Source: Robertkochia marina (GTDB taxonomy: Bacteria; Bacteroidota; Bacteroidia; Flavobacteriales; Flavobacteriaceae). From it: 64,000 nucleotides of DNA. Location: the NCBI RefSeq assembly GCF_004799345.1, contig NZ_SSMC01000001.1, forward strand, positions 372,001 to 436,000, in the 5' to 3' direction. Shown here in pieces: positions 8,254 through 16,282 of the stretch (position 1 is its first letter; the number at the start of each line of letters is the position of its first letter). The notes beneath the pieces were generated by a model, which saw only the letters and a program-made list of their open reading frames with translations, made no database searches and was not told the origin of the DNA. The translations under genes and the position numbers were made by a program.

Positions 8254-10742
8254 GGCAATACCTTAAATTCCCGTACTCCAAAATCGAGATGTTGCACAAT
8301 GATCACATCGTTTGCGGAGGCAGCTATTTCGAAGTTACCATCAAAATCAGATACCCCGTTACTATTTTTCCCTTTAAGATATATATTGGCTCCTGCTACG
8401 CCCCTTCCATCATAGGTGAGTGTCCCTGACACTTTCCCGGTTTCTGATGAATTTGAGAGTTTGATATTCACCAGAGTATTATTCGATTTTGAATCAGCAT
8501 CCGTTTCTCCACCTTCAGCCCCTCCCAGCTTAAACACAATGGGATAAGCGAAGGTTACCGGCAATGGGTTTCCGTCTTTATCTGCCCCCGGATTAAATTC
8601 CGGCAAAGCTTCAATGATTCTTCTTGCTTCCTGATCAAGAAGTTGATGAGGGGCCCTGGTATTCAAAATAGTTACACTTCCATCCGTATTGATCCGAAAA
8701 TTGATATAAGCCCTTCCCTCTATTCCTTGGTTGAGCGCTTCCTGTGGATACCTGAAGTGTTGTATTACATGGGCATCCAATTTTTCTTTGAAACATTCGA
8801 AGGCCAATTGCCCGTTTTCACAAGGGGTTTTAAAACTTGGTTTCACAGGAATTACTGTAAAAGGAACATCTTCACCTCCTGACAAATAATTCTTTGAACC
8901 GGAGGCCTCATTAACCGGGGCAGTACCCAATTTAAAAATGATGGGGTAGGCAAAGGTAATGGCCACGGGGGTACCATCGGCCTTTTTCCCGGGGGTCAGT
9001 TTTGGCAAGGCTTCGATGATCCTACGGGCCTCGGCATCCAGGAGTTCATGCGGGGCCCTGGATTGAAGTACAGATACACTTCCATCGGTATCGATCTTAA
9101 AATTCAGGAACACCCGACCCTGAATGCCTTTTTCCTGTGCTTCTGCCGGATACCGAAACGTATTCCTGACATGGGCATCAAGACTTTCTTTAAAACATGC
9201 AAATGCACTCTGTTCTTCCTCACAGGGAACATTAAATGAAGGCTTTTCAGCAATAGTCATAAATGTATAGACATCACCCTTTTGCTTTTTCCTGGAAGCC
9301 AAGTACTCCTCATAGCTCATATTACCCAAACGAGACAATTCCTCTTCAAGATCTTTACTTAGCTTATAAGCATCCTTTTTCAATAGGAAAAGTGCTCCTG
9401 AACGATAAAAATTCTCTTCAGACATAACCTCTCCATTGGGGGTTTTACTGTGTAATTGTTCTGTCAACTCCGATAAATTTGCCCCTGCATCGAGCATAGC
9501 CTTATACTCAACATAATATTTCTTTGCCTTAGGATTAATCTCCGTTCTTGAGAAAAGTACAGGCTGTCGTGGATTCAAAAGGTCTTTTACACTACCATTA
9601 TAATCTGCATAGTCGGCCTTCAACCATTTTGAGTACGCCTCCTTCCCTTCCCAGGAATAATTACTTTGTTTTCTAGAACTTTCTTCATGCAGAATCCTGA
9701 TCGCAATAAGCTCATAAAACTCATTTTCCTCTAAAGACTCCTTATGTAATAACACCTTTGCTCTCTGCAACAAGGGATCTTCCAATAATACATCATCAGA
9801 AATCCCAGTATCTTTAAATTTGAGATAATACGCTTTTAGCTTCGGGTTTTCAATGAGATCTTCCGTCGCAACCTCCATAGCATTTTTCTGCTCACAAGAG
9901 GTGTACACCAGCATCCCCAGCACTAGAGGAAGCATAAGCAAATACTTGAATTTTTTGATCGCTTTCGATCGGGATTGATGTAACATAACGATTCGTTTTT
10001 TGATTAATGAATGATTGAAAAATGAATTGATGAATGAAATATTTTGGGTCTGAAAAACCTCTTCCAGCAGGTATTGATAGGTTTCTTTTTTATGGTTGCC
10101 GGCCATTTTAGCATCGGCAATGTATTCGTGCAATTCGGTCATCCGGGCCTGGAAAATGTACACCAGGGGATTAAACCAAAAGAGGATGCGAAGGATTTCA
10201 AAATACAGGAGATCCCAGGAATGATTTTCCCGAATATGCACCAGCTCGTGTTCGATGATGTGGTCGTGTTTACGCTCCAGCACCTTCTTCCCCAAAAAGA
10301 TCTGCCGGAAAAAGGAAAAGGCGACCTCGCCTTCCGGCACCTCCACCTGAAGGTATTCTCTGAATCTTCTTACGGTAGCATGCAGCCGAAGCCGGAAGAG
10401 CATCCCGAGCTTGTACAGAAAAAGCAACAAGGCTATTGCACTTCCCGAAATAGCCAGCCATTCCCAGGCATTCAGGTTCCATCCGGGATGCTGTGATGCA
10501 GCAGCCGTAGCTGCCAGAGTGGCGGGTTCTAAAAACATCACCGGCAATGCCTTGGTCAGGGGTTCCGGAGCTGTTGTTTTCAAAGCTTCTAACTGAATAA
10601 AGGGCACCACCATAGAGATCAGTGGGGTTACCAACAGATATAACCGATTCCAGTTAAAAAAGGTCTCCTTCTTTAAGAACAGGTCGTATACCAGCAAAAA
10701 CAAAAGCTGGCAGCTTAGCATGATGATCAGGTAACGTATCAT
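8250..10742 (-). CDS. BlaR1/MecR1-type M56 peptidase with two TonB-C domains and a carboxypeptidase-like C-terminal domain
   Basis: The N-terminal 310 residues are an M56 membrane metallopeptidase: hydrophobic segments near 3-22, 35-50 and 95-115, the zinc motif HELVH (H165, E166, H169), and a further membrane segment (KYLLMLPLVLGMLVYTSC) near residue 270. A periplasmic region follows, then two tandem TonB-C-like repeats (VPCEEEQSAFACFKESLDAH.. and TPCENGQLAFECFKEKLDAH..), each ending in AYPI(I/V)FKLG. A final domain resembles the carboxypeptidase regulatory fold (VAGANIYLKGKNSNGVSDFD). In BlaR1/MecR1 the peptidase inactivates the partner BlaI repressor on signal. The start overlaps the BlaI stop by 4 bases. 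The ligand is unknown; nothing suggests beta-lactam binding. Confidence 0.88.
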   Translation of the reverse strand: MIRYLIIMLSCQLLFLLVYDLFLKKETFFNWNRLYLLVTPLISMVVPFIQLEALKTTAPEPLTKALPVMFLEPATLAATAAASQHPGWNLNAWEWLAISGSAIALLLFLYKLGMLFRLRLHATVRRFREYLQVEVPEGEVAFSFFRQIFLGKKVLERKHDHIIEHELVHIRENHSWDLLYFEILRILFWFNPLVYIFQARMTELHEYIADAKMAGNHKKETYQYLLEEVFQTQNISFINSFFNHSLIKKRIVMLHQSRSKAIKKFKYLLMLPLVLGMLVYTSCEQKNAMEVATEDLIENPKLKAYYLKFKDTGISDDVLLEDPLLQRAKVLLHKESLEENEFYELIAIRILHEESSRKQSNYSWEGKEAYSKWLKADYADYNGSVKDLLNPRQPVLFSRTEINPKAKKYYVEYKAMLDAGANLSELTEQLHSKTPNGEVMSEENFYRSGALFLLKKDAYKLSKDLEEELSRLGNMSYEEYLASRKKQKGDVYTFMTIAEKPSFNVPCEEEQSAFACFKESLDAHVRNTFRYPAEAQEKGIQGRVFLNFKIDTDGSVSVLQSRAPHELLDAEARRIIEALPKLTPGKKADGTPVAITFAYPIIFKLGTAPVNEASGSKNYLSGGEDVPFTVIPVKPSFKTPCENGQLAFECFKEKLDAHVIQHFRYPQEALNQGIEGRAYINFRINTDGSVTILNTRAPHQLLDQEARRIIEALPEFNPGADKDGNPLPVTFAYPIVFKLGGAEGGETDADSKSNNTLVNIKLSNSSETGKVSGTLTYDGRGVAGANIYLKGKNSNGVSDFDGNFEIAASANDVIIVQHLDFGVREFKVLP

Positions 10743-11104
10743 AGCTCCTTATTTTTTTCGATCTCCTTCATGATCTCCTCCATTTCTTTCAGACTCAGGT
10801 CATTTTTCTTCACGAAAAAGGAGACCATACTTTTAAACGAGCCCTGAAAGTATTTATCCACTACCGAATTGATCGATTGATTACTGTATTCTTCTTTAGC
10901 TACTATTGGAAAGTAGAGATAGCCTTTCCCCTTCTGCTCGTGATCTACAAAGCCTTTGCTTTCCAGGATACGCACTATGGTCGATACTGTATTGTAGGCC
11001 GGCTTGGGCTCCGGCAATTCTTTGATCACCGCTTTGACATTGGCCTTTTTTAGTTTCCAGAGGATCTGCATCACCTCTTCTTCTGCCTTGGTTAACTGTT
11101 TCAT
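10739..11104 (-). CDS. BlaI/MecI/CopY-family transcriptional repressor
   Basis: The 121-residue winged-helix repressor starts MKQLTKAEEEVMQILWKLKK, the family signature, with the recognition region AYNTVSTIVRILESKGFVDH and a C-terminal dimerisation helix pair. BlaI-type dimers bind dyads in their own promoter and are inactivated by the partner M56 protease. The M56 gene overlaps by 4 bases downstream, and two matching dyads lie about 75-108 bases upstream of the start. The target genes are probably this operon. Confidence 0.93.
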   Translation of the reverse strand: MKQLTKAEEEVMQILWKLKKANVKAVIKELPEPKPAYNTVSTIVRILESKGFVDHEQKGKGYLYFPIVAKEEYSNQSINSVVDKYFQGSFKSMVSFFVKKNDLSLKEMEEIMKEIEKNKEL

Positions 11105-11171
11105 AGTTCCTGCTTAATATTGATCAATAACTTTTTTATGCCTCGTATGCTAAGTTGCTCTTTATGAAAAT

Positions 11172-11179
11172 CAAATATA
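11172..11179 (-). promoter_or_regulatory. Putative -7 box of the BlaI operon
   Basis: On the minus strand this reads TATATTTG, a full match to TAnnTTTG, and it abuts the dyad at 11179-11194. The predicted 5' leader is about 60 bases. Confidence 0.5.
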
Positions 11180-11212
11180 ACTAAATATTTAGTTTAAACT
11201 AATCTTTTAGTT
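11179..11212. promoter_or_regulatory. Two tandem dyads, likely BlaI operator
   Basis: 11179-11194 is a perfect 16-bp palindrome, AACTAAAT/ATTTAGTT. 11197-11212 repeats it with AACTAA and TTAGTT arms, the two centres being 18 bp apart. They sit between the -7 box and the -33 region of the blaI promoter, where a bound dimer would block RNA polymerase. Binding is inferred. Confidence 0.6.
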
Positions 11213-11261
11213 AAAAAATGTAACAAAGAATGATTAATTTCGTCCTGTAACAAACCTCTCT

Positions 11262-11777
11262 ATGGATATTTTTCTGCTGATCACAGGCCTGCTGCTGGTC
11301 ATTATCGGGATCTTCGGGAGCTTTCTTCCCGCTCTTCCGGGTCCGCCCCTGAGCTGGGTCGGACTCTTATTGCTCTATCTCACCAGGAGCATCCCTATGG
11401 ACTGGTGGATGCTGGGCATCACCCTGTTCTTTGCCATAGGGGTCGTAGTGTTAGATTACTTTATCCCCATTGCAGGCACCAAACGTTACGGGGGTACCAA
11501 AGCCGGGATTTGGGGTACCACCATCGGGTTGATCGTGGCGCTGATCTTTCCTGTATTAGGATTGTTCGGGATCATCATCTGGCCCTTTATTGGCGCCCTG
11601 GTGGGCGAGCTACTCAACAAGGCCGGACATAAGCAAGCCTTCAAGGCCGCCTTTGGATCTTTTATAGGATTTATTACCGGAACCTTTTTAAAGTTTGTGA
11701 TCGCCGTGGTCTTTTTAGGGATCTTTCTCTGGAAGGTGTGGGTTTACAGGGGGGAGATATTCGCTTTTGGAGGGTGA
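11262..11777 (+). CDS. DUF456 family membrane protein
   Basis: The 171-residue protein is very hydrophobic, with about five membrane segments, starting MDIFLLITGLLLVIIGIFGSF, and the conserved family region SFLPALPGPPLSWVGLLLL near residues 20-38. The glycine-rich stretch GTKRYGGTKAGIWGTTIGL is typical of DUF456. The function of the family is unknown. The gene is divergent from the blaI operon and might share its operator region. Confidence 0.85.
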   Translation: MDIFLLITGLLLVIIGIFGSFLPALPGPPLSWVGLLLLYLTRSIPMDWWMLGITLFFAIGVVVLDYFIPIAGTKRYGGTKAGIWGTTIGLIVALIFPVLGLFGIIIWPFIGALVGELLNKAGHKQAFKAAFGSFIGFITGTFLKFVIAVVFLGIFLWKVWVYRGEIFAFGG

Positions 11778-11823
11778 TGAGTTACAGGGTACGAGGTACG
11801 GGTTCATTATTGTTTAAGGGCTA

Positions 11824-11884
11824 ACAACCCCTTCCGTCAGCGCCTTCGGCACTGCCACCTTCCCCTAACCAGGGGAAGGAGCCT
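11824..11884. repeat. Family A repeat, right half only (left of DUF559 pseudogene)
   Basis: CAACCCCTTCCGTCAGCG leads into CCTTCCCCTAACCAGGGG and then AAGGAGCC. The core CCCTAACCAG is the exact reverse complement of CTGGTTAGGG in the arm at 12297, on the other side of the DUF559 pseudogene. Confidence 0.7.
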
Positions 11885-11911
11885 CCCTAAGTATTAATAT
11901 TTACGGAAATT

Positions 11912-12266
11912 TTATTTTATCTCTTCTATAACCCATAACGTATAATCAAAAACAAACTTGTTCTCGTATCTAAGAACCGTCATACCTAAACTTTTAAAAT
12001 ATGTGGTTCTTTCCTCATCATAATCTGCAACATCATCATTTTCAAAATGATTCTGTCCATCCAATTCAATGATTAAATATTCCGATGGACAATAAAAATC
12101 AACCACATACTTTCCTATTCCATGCTGTCTTCGAAATTTTCTTCCTTCGAGTTTTTTTTCTTTTGAGAAACCCCCATAAGTAAGTTTCCGCTGGAGTCAT
12201 TCGACTTCTTAAATACTTCCTGAAATCTTTGGAACGATCAGGATTATGAACCTTCTTATTTTCCAT
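11912..12266 (-). pseudogene. DUF559 (Vsr-like endonuclease) gene, frameshifted
   Basis: The reading starts at ATG 12266 (MENKKVHNPDRSKDFRKYL) and runs through RSRMTPAETYLWGFLKRKK. There the frame breaks in a run of eight T (plus strand, 12152-12159; eight A on the coding strand). Dropping one base restores LEGRKFRRQHGIGKYV and joins the open C-terminal part VDFYCPSEYLIIELDG to FDYTLWVIEEIK. The intact homologue is at 15877-16263; over the last 63 residues about 44 are identical by eye. DUF559 proteins resemble very-short-patch-repair endonucleases. A homopolymer sequencing error or a phase-variable run are alternatives to true decay. Confidence 0.8.
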
Positions 12267-12296
12267 TTTTTTGTTCTATTAATTATCAACTTTAAA

Positions 12297-12430
12297 GGCT
12301 CCTCGCCCTGGTTAGGGCGGGGTGGATCGAGACCTAGTCTCGAGACGGGGTGGGTGGAAATAAGTCTAGTTAAAACAACCCCTTCCGTCTACGCCTAAGT
12401 GTTTCATCCCATGCGCCATCCGGCCCCTTC
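12297..12430. repeat. Family A repeat (right of DUF559 pseudogene)
   Basis: The left arm begins GGCTCCTCGCCCTGGTTAGG. It is followed by a hairpin (TCGAGAC, loop CTA, GTCTCGA), the tail GACGGGGTGGGTGG, then ACAACCCCTTCCGTC and a truncated family C stretch (ATGCGCCATCCGGCCCC). The right terminal arm is missing. Confidence 0.7.
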
Positions 12431-12474
12431 ATAAAGACGATTCGAACCCAAACTCAAAATCGCCCATGCTGTCA

Positions 12475-12518
12475 GGAGATTGCCACGTCTCGCTTTGGCG
12501 GGACTCGCAAAGACGATC
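12475..12518. repeat. Family B palindromic repeat
   Basis: Outer arms GGAGATTGCCACG and CTCGCAAAGACG enclose a small hairpin TCTCGC, loop TTTG, GCGGGA. The region from here to the dnaE stop at 12583 holds nothing else I can identify. Confidence 0.65.
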
Positions 12519-12582
12519 ATTTATGATTAATCCCTCGTGAAGACGAAGGACTGTCTTTGCTCTTTCATCTTGATTCTTTCAT

Positions 12583-15543
12583 CTATTTATACCTCGGGTC
12601 TTCCACATAATCTTCCTTTCGCAATTTGATGACTTCAATACTGAGAAACCCGAATTCGCTGACCACCTTGCCGTAGAGGCGGTAGATGCCCTTCCCCCGG
12701 AAATAATATTTGGCAGCCACCTGCGGAAAGAGGGTACAGTCAAACACCTCCCCGGCCTGATCGATAAAGGTAGCGAAGTTCATCTCCTTGCCGTGCTGGG
12801 TCCTGGTGCGTTTTACCGTAATCAGGTAACCGTAGATATCAATATTCCTGTCTAGAAATTCTTCGAGGTGGGCGGCCCCGTGGTCATTCAGCGGAGCTTC
12901 TTTGAGCAGTTCGAACGGACTGCAAAGGCAGAACCCCAACAGCTCGATCTGGTCAAAGGCCGCTTCCAGATCGGTAGTGGTGAGCACCGGGATGTCGAAA
13001 TTTCGGTGGGGCGGACGAAAAAGGCGCTGCTGGAGTTCGGGCTTCTTACTGACCCCCAGTTTAAAGTGGGCATGCCATAAGAGCTCGTACTTATCGACCC
13101 CGGTAAACCTAAAGGCATTGATACGAATCAGGATAGAGAGCTGCTCGATACCTATAGATACCCGGTCTACAAAATCATCAAGAGAGGTATACTCGCCATC
13201 ACTTTCGCGTTCCCGAACGATCCTTACGGCCGTACGTTCTTCCAGTTCCTGCAGGGCCAGCAGTCCCAGGTAAATATCCTTGCCGCGTATCACATGCTGG
13301 GGCAAACTGCGATTCACACAGGGAGCATGGATCATCCCGCCGAGCATCCGGGCTTCGTGTACATAGATCTCCGTACGGTAAAAACCACCCCCGTTATTAA
13401 GCACCGCCACCATATACTCCAGAGGAAAATAGGCCCTCAAAAAAAGGCTCTGGTAACTCTCCACCGCATAAGAGGCCGAGTGGCCCTTGGCAAAGGCATA
13501 GCCGGCAAAACTGGCCACCTGGTGCCACACCTCCTGTATCAGTTTTTCATCATACCCTTTCTCCCGGCAGTTGCTTACAAACTTATCTTCCACCCGCTTA
13601 AACTCCTCCCGGGATCGGTATTTTCCGCTCATCCCCCGTCGCAGCACATCGGCTTCCCCCAGGGTGAGTCCGGCAAAATGGTGGGCCACCTTGATCACAT
13701 CTTCCTGGTAAACCATGACCCCATAGGTATCGGGCATGATCGACTGCATGACAGGATGAGCCTCCTTACGGCGTTCCGGATTGCGGTGGCGCAGAATATA
13801 CTCCCGCATCATCCCGCTTTTAGACACCCCGGGGCGGATGATGGAACTGGCCGCCACCAGGCTCAAATAATTATCCACTTCCAGTTTTTTTAGCAGCATT
13901 CTCATGGCGGGTGATTCCACATAAAAACACCCCATACACTGGGCCCGGCTTACCATGGTATTGATCTTGCTATCCTGCTTGAGCTTCCGGATATCGTGAA
14001 TATCAAAAAGAGGGGCATCGGGGCGGTTGTCTTCAATAATGGCAATGGCCTCCTTGATCTTGGCGAGTCCGCGCTGGCCGAGGATATCAAATTTATACAA
14101 GCCCACATCCTCCGCGATATGCATGTCGAACTGCACGGTCGGAAATCCCTTAGGCGGCATATTGGTGGCCGAGAAATAATGCAGGGGTTTTTCACTGATC
14201 AGGATGCCGCTGGAATGGATGCTTACATAATTGGGCATGCCGTGGATGAGCTTCCCGTATTTCATCACCAGTTGGGCGGTCTGATCGAGATCTTTCATCA
14301 CCAGACGCTCTTCACACAGGCGGTCGATCTCTTCTTTTGGCAGTCCGAACACCTTACCCAACTCTCGCACTACCCCCCGGTACTGAAAGGTAACGTAGGC
14401 ACCCAAAAGCGATACATTCGGGAAACGCTCAAAGATATAGCGGGTCACATCCTGGCGGTCGCGCCAGGAGAAGTCGATATCAAAATCGGGCGGACTCGTA
14501 CGGTAGAGGTTGATGAAGCGCTCAAAATAGAGGTCGAGCTCCATTGGATCCACATCGGTAATACCCAGCAGGTAGGCCACCACGCTGTTAGCCCCACTAC
14601 CCCGCCCCACATGAAAATATCCCCGGCTTTTGGCATAACTCACAATATCCCAGTTAATGAGGAAATAGGAAACGAAGTTCATCTGACGGATCACCGTAAG
14701 TTCCTTCTCGATACGCTCCCTGATCTCCGGCCCGGCCTCAGGGTATCGGTAGGGCAAACCCTTTTCTGTGAGTTCCTGTAACATTTTCCAGTCATCCTCT
14801 TCGCTGTCTGTATAAGTGCGCTGATTCTGCATAGGCTTGGTATCAGAAAAGTCAAAATCGATACTGCAGGCCTCCATCAGCCTGCGGGTGTTTTCGAGGA
14901 TGAAGGTGTACTCCCTGAAGGCCATGGCCAGGTTAGAAACCGGGTACATGCGTTCGTCTTCTGAGGCCTCTTCACTTTTGGGAAGCTTGCTCAGAAGGAT
15001 GTTATTCCCGATGGCACGAAGCAGTCGGTGGGCATTAAAATCCCTTTTGTTCCTGAAGGTCACCGGTTGCTGCACCACCAGCTTATCGCGATAGTTTTTG
15101 ATATAGCAGGAAAAGGGAAGCTTGCGCAGGTCGGCCACCGAGATCCCGATAAACTCCCTGTCATTGAATTGGGTCATCTCCTCCTCCAGCACTTTTTCAA
15201 AGGGATAGATCACAAAGGCATCTCTGAATTCGGGAGCCTTTTTACCGAAGGACACCTCCCTGTGCAGGTGGTCTGAGAGAAAATTATTGAGCTCATAATA
15301 GCCCTGATTATTGGCTGCCAGGGCTACAAACTCCTGTTTGACCCCGTTCCGGAAATCGATGCCCAGTATGGGACGTATATCGTATTCCGGGGCTTTGCGC
15401 ACAAAATTGAGGCAGGCCGAGGTGTTGTTGATATCGGTCAGGGCAATGCAGCCCGCCTCCATCTCCCGGGCCAGGGCCAGGAGGTCGGTCTCGGAGAAAG
15501 TTCCGAAACGCAGGCTGTAATAGGTGTGGCAATTTAAATACAC
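12583..15543 (-). CDS. DNA polymerase III alpha-type subunit, second/error-prone class (DnaE2-like)
   Basis: The 986-residue C-family polymerase has an N-terminal PHP domain, a palm with GRGSGANS (313-320) and the catalytic PPDFDIDF (Asp353, 355, 357), YKFDILG with the third Asp, and a C-terminal OB fold (IDIYGYLITVKRTR). At about 980 residues it is shorter than replicative DnaE (about 1,160) and lacks a tau-binding tail. In the PHP domain the usual HxH is NCH (Asn4, His6) and TDHGN is TDINN, so metal-dependent proofreading is probably lost. The start is GTG at 15543. A Y-family polymerase follows upstream on the same strand, as in mutasome-like cassettes; no imuA is seen. Confidence 0.88.
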   Translation of the reverse strand: MYLNCHTYYSLRFGTFSETDLLALAREMEAGCIALTDINNTSACLNFVRKAPEYDIRPILGIDFRNGVKQEFVALAANNQGYYELNNFLSDHLHREVSFGKKAPEFRDAFVIYPFEKVLEEEMTQFNDREFIGISVADLRKLPFSCYIKNYRDKLVVQQPVTFRNKRDFNAHRLLRAIGNNILLSKLPKSEEASEDERMYPVSNLAMAFREYTFILENTRRLMEACSIDFDFSDTKPMQNQRTYTDSEEDDWKMLQELTEKGLPYRYPEAGPEIRERIEKELTVIRQMNFVSYFLINWDIVSYAKSRGYFHVGRGSGANSVVAYLLGITDVDPMELDLYFERFINLYRTSPPDFDIDFSWRDRQDVTRYIFERFPNVSLLGAYVTFQYRGVVRELGKVFGLPKEEIDRLCEERLVMKDLDQTAQLVMKYGKLIHGMPNYVSIHSSGILISEKPLHYFSATNMPPKGFPTVQFDMHIAEDVGLYKFDILGQRGLAKIKEAIAIIEDNRPDAPLFDIHDIRKLKQDSKINTMVSRAQCMGCFYVESPAMRMLLKKLEVDNYLSLVAASSIIRPGVSKSGMMREYILRHRNPERRKEAHPVMQSIMPDTYGVMVYQEDVIKVAHHFAGLTLGEADVLRRGMSGKYRSREEFKRVEDKFVSNCREKGYDEKLIQEVWHQVASFAGYAFAKGHSASYAVESYQSLFLRAYFPLEYMVAVLNNGGGFYRTEIYVHEARMLGGMIHAPCVNRSLPQHVIRGKDIYLGLLALQELEERTAVRIVRERESDGEYTSLDDFVDRVSIGIEQLSILIRINAFRFTGVDKYELLWHAHFKLGVSKKPELQQRLFRPPHRNFDIPVLTTTDLEAAFDQIELLGFCLCSPFELLKEAPLNDHGAAHLEEFLDRNIDIYGYLITVKRTRTQHGKEMNFATFIDQAGEVFDCTLFPQVAAKYYFRGKGIYRLYGKVVSEFGFLSIEVIKLRKEDYVEDPRYK

Positions 15544-15665
15544 GGTTATGCAGTTATACAGTTATGCGGTTACGAGGTACGGGGTACGGGTTAAGCCTGT
15601 CTGCCAAGCATGCCAGGTAGATAGGCAGGGGGTTATGGGTAGTCCATAGTTGAAATAACAAAAAT

Positions 15666-15867
15666 GGGCTCCCCGCCCTGGACAGGGAGGGGTGTCTCAG
15701 GATAGAATCCTGAGACGGGGTGGGTTGAACATACATGTGGCAACCATCCACCCCTTCCGTCATCGCCTTCGACACTGCATCCCATGCGCCATCTGGCTCC
15801 TTCGCTAAAATGGTTCACTAAACCATTTCTTCACGCTCGGCCCTCCCTGTCTAGGGGAAGGAGCCCC
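15666..15867. repeat. Family A + C composite, left of intact DUF559 gene
   Basis: The left arm GGCTCCCCGCCCTGGACAGG is followed by a hairpin (CTCAGGAT, AGA, ATCCTGAG) and GACGGGGTGGGTTGA. After CCACCCCTTCCGTC comes a family C module with hairpin AAATGGTT, CACTA, AACCATTT (15808-15828), and the right arm ends TCTAGGGGAAGGAGCC. Positions 15741-15867 are repeated exactly at 16329-16455. Confidence 0.75.
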
Positions 15868-15876
15868 CTTTTATTA

Positions 15877-16263
15877 TTAATCTTTATTAAAATTTTCTTT
15901 TATCTCTTCCAACACCCAGGTTGGATAATCAAACACAAACTTGTTCTCGTACCGAAGAACCCGTATTCCAAGCCTTTCAAAATAAGCGGCTCTTTTTTCA
16001 TCATAGCTTGTCACTTGATCATCTCCAAAATGAACCTCCCCATCTAGTTCAACTATCAAACGCTCTGACGGACAATAGAAATCAACCACATATTTCCCTA
16101 TTCCATGCTGCCTTCGAAACTTCCGTCCTTCCAGCTTTTTACTTTTAAGAAAACCCCATAAATATGTCTCCGCAGGAGTCATCCGTCTCCTTAAAAACCT
16201 CCTGAAGTCTCTGGAGGGATTATGATTATGCAACCTTCTGTTTTTCACACCTATTATTTTCAT
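15877..16263 (-). CDS. DUF559 domain protein, Vsr-like endonuclease fold
   Basis: The intact 128-residue DUF559 protein reads RRRMTPAETYLWGFLKSKKL, then FRRQHGIGKYVVDFYCPSERL, IVELDGEVHF and RVLRYENKFVF. The conserved Asp, Glu-Asp and His residues of this PD-(D/E)XK-like family (VDFYCP, ELDG, HF) are present, so it could be an active nuclease; substrate and role are unproven. It lies between the two polymerase genes and is bracketed by a 127-bp perfect direct repeat of family A/C sequence. A frameshifted relative at 11912-12266 lies in the same kind of repeat setting. Confidence 0.85.
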   Translation of the reverse strand: MKIIGVKNRRLHNHNPSRDFRRFLRRRMTPAETYLWGFLKSKKLEGRKFRRQHGIGKYVVDFYCPSERLIVELDGEVHFGDDQVTSYDEKRAAYFERLGIRVLRYENKFVFDYPTWVLEEIKENFNKD

Positions 16264-16282
16264 TGATTATTTAACCTTAAAG

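Noticed and set aside
8250-10742. Beta-lactam sensor BlaR1 conferring resistance
   Set aside because: The M56 peptidase is present but the C-terminal penicillin-binding sensor (SxxK serine domain) is absent, being replaced by TonB-C-like repeats.
13996-14781. 261-residue open frame on the plus strand opposite the DnaE-type gene
   Set aside because: It is antisense to a strongly supported polymerase gene, has no recognisable domain and has His/Gly-rich shadow composition.
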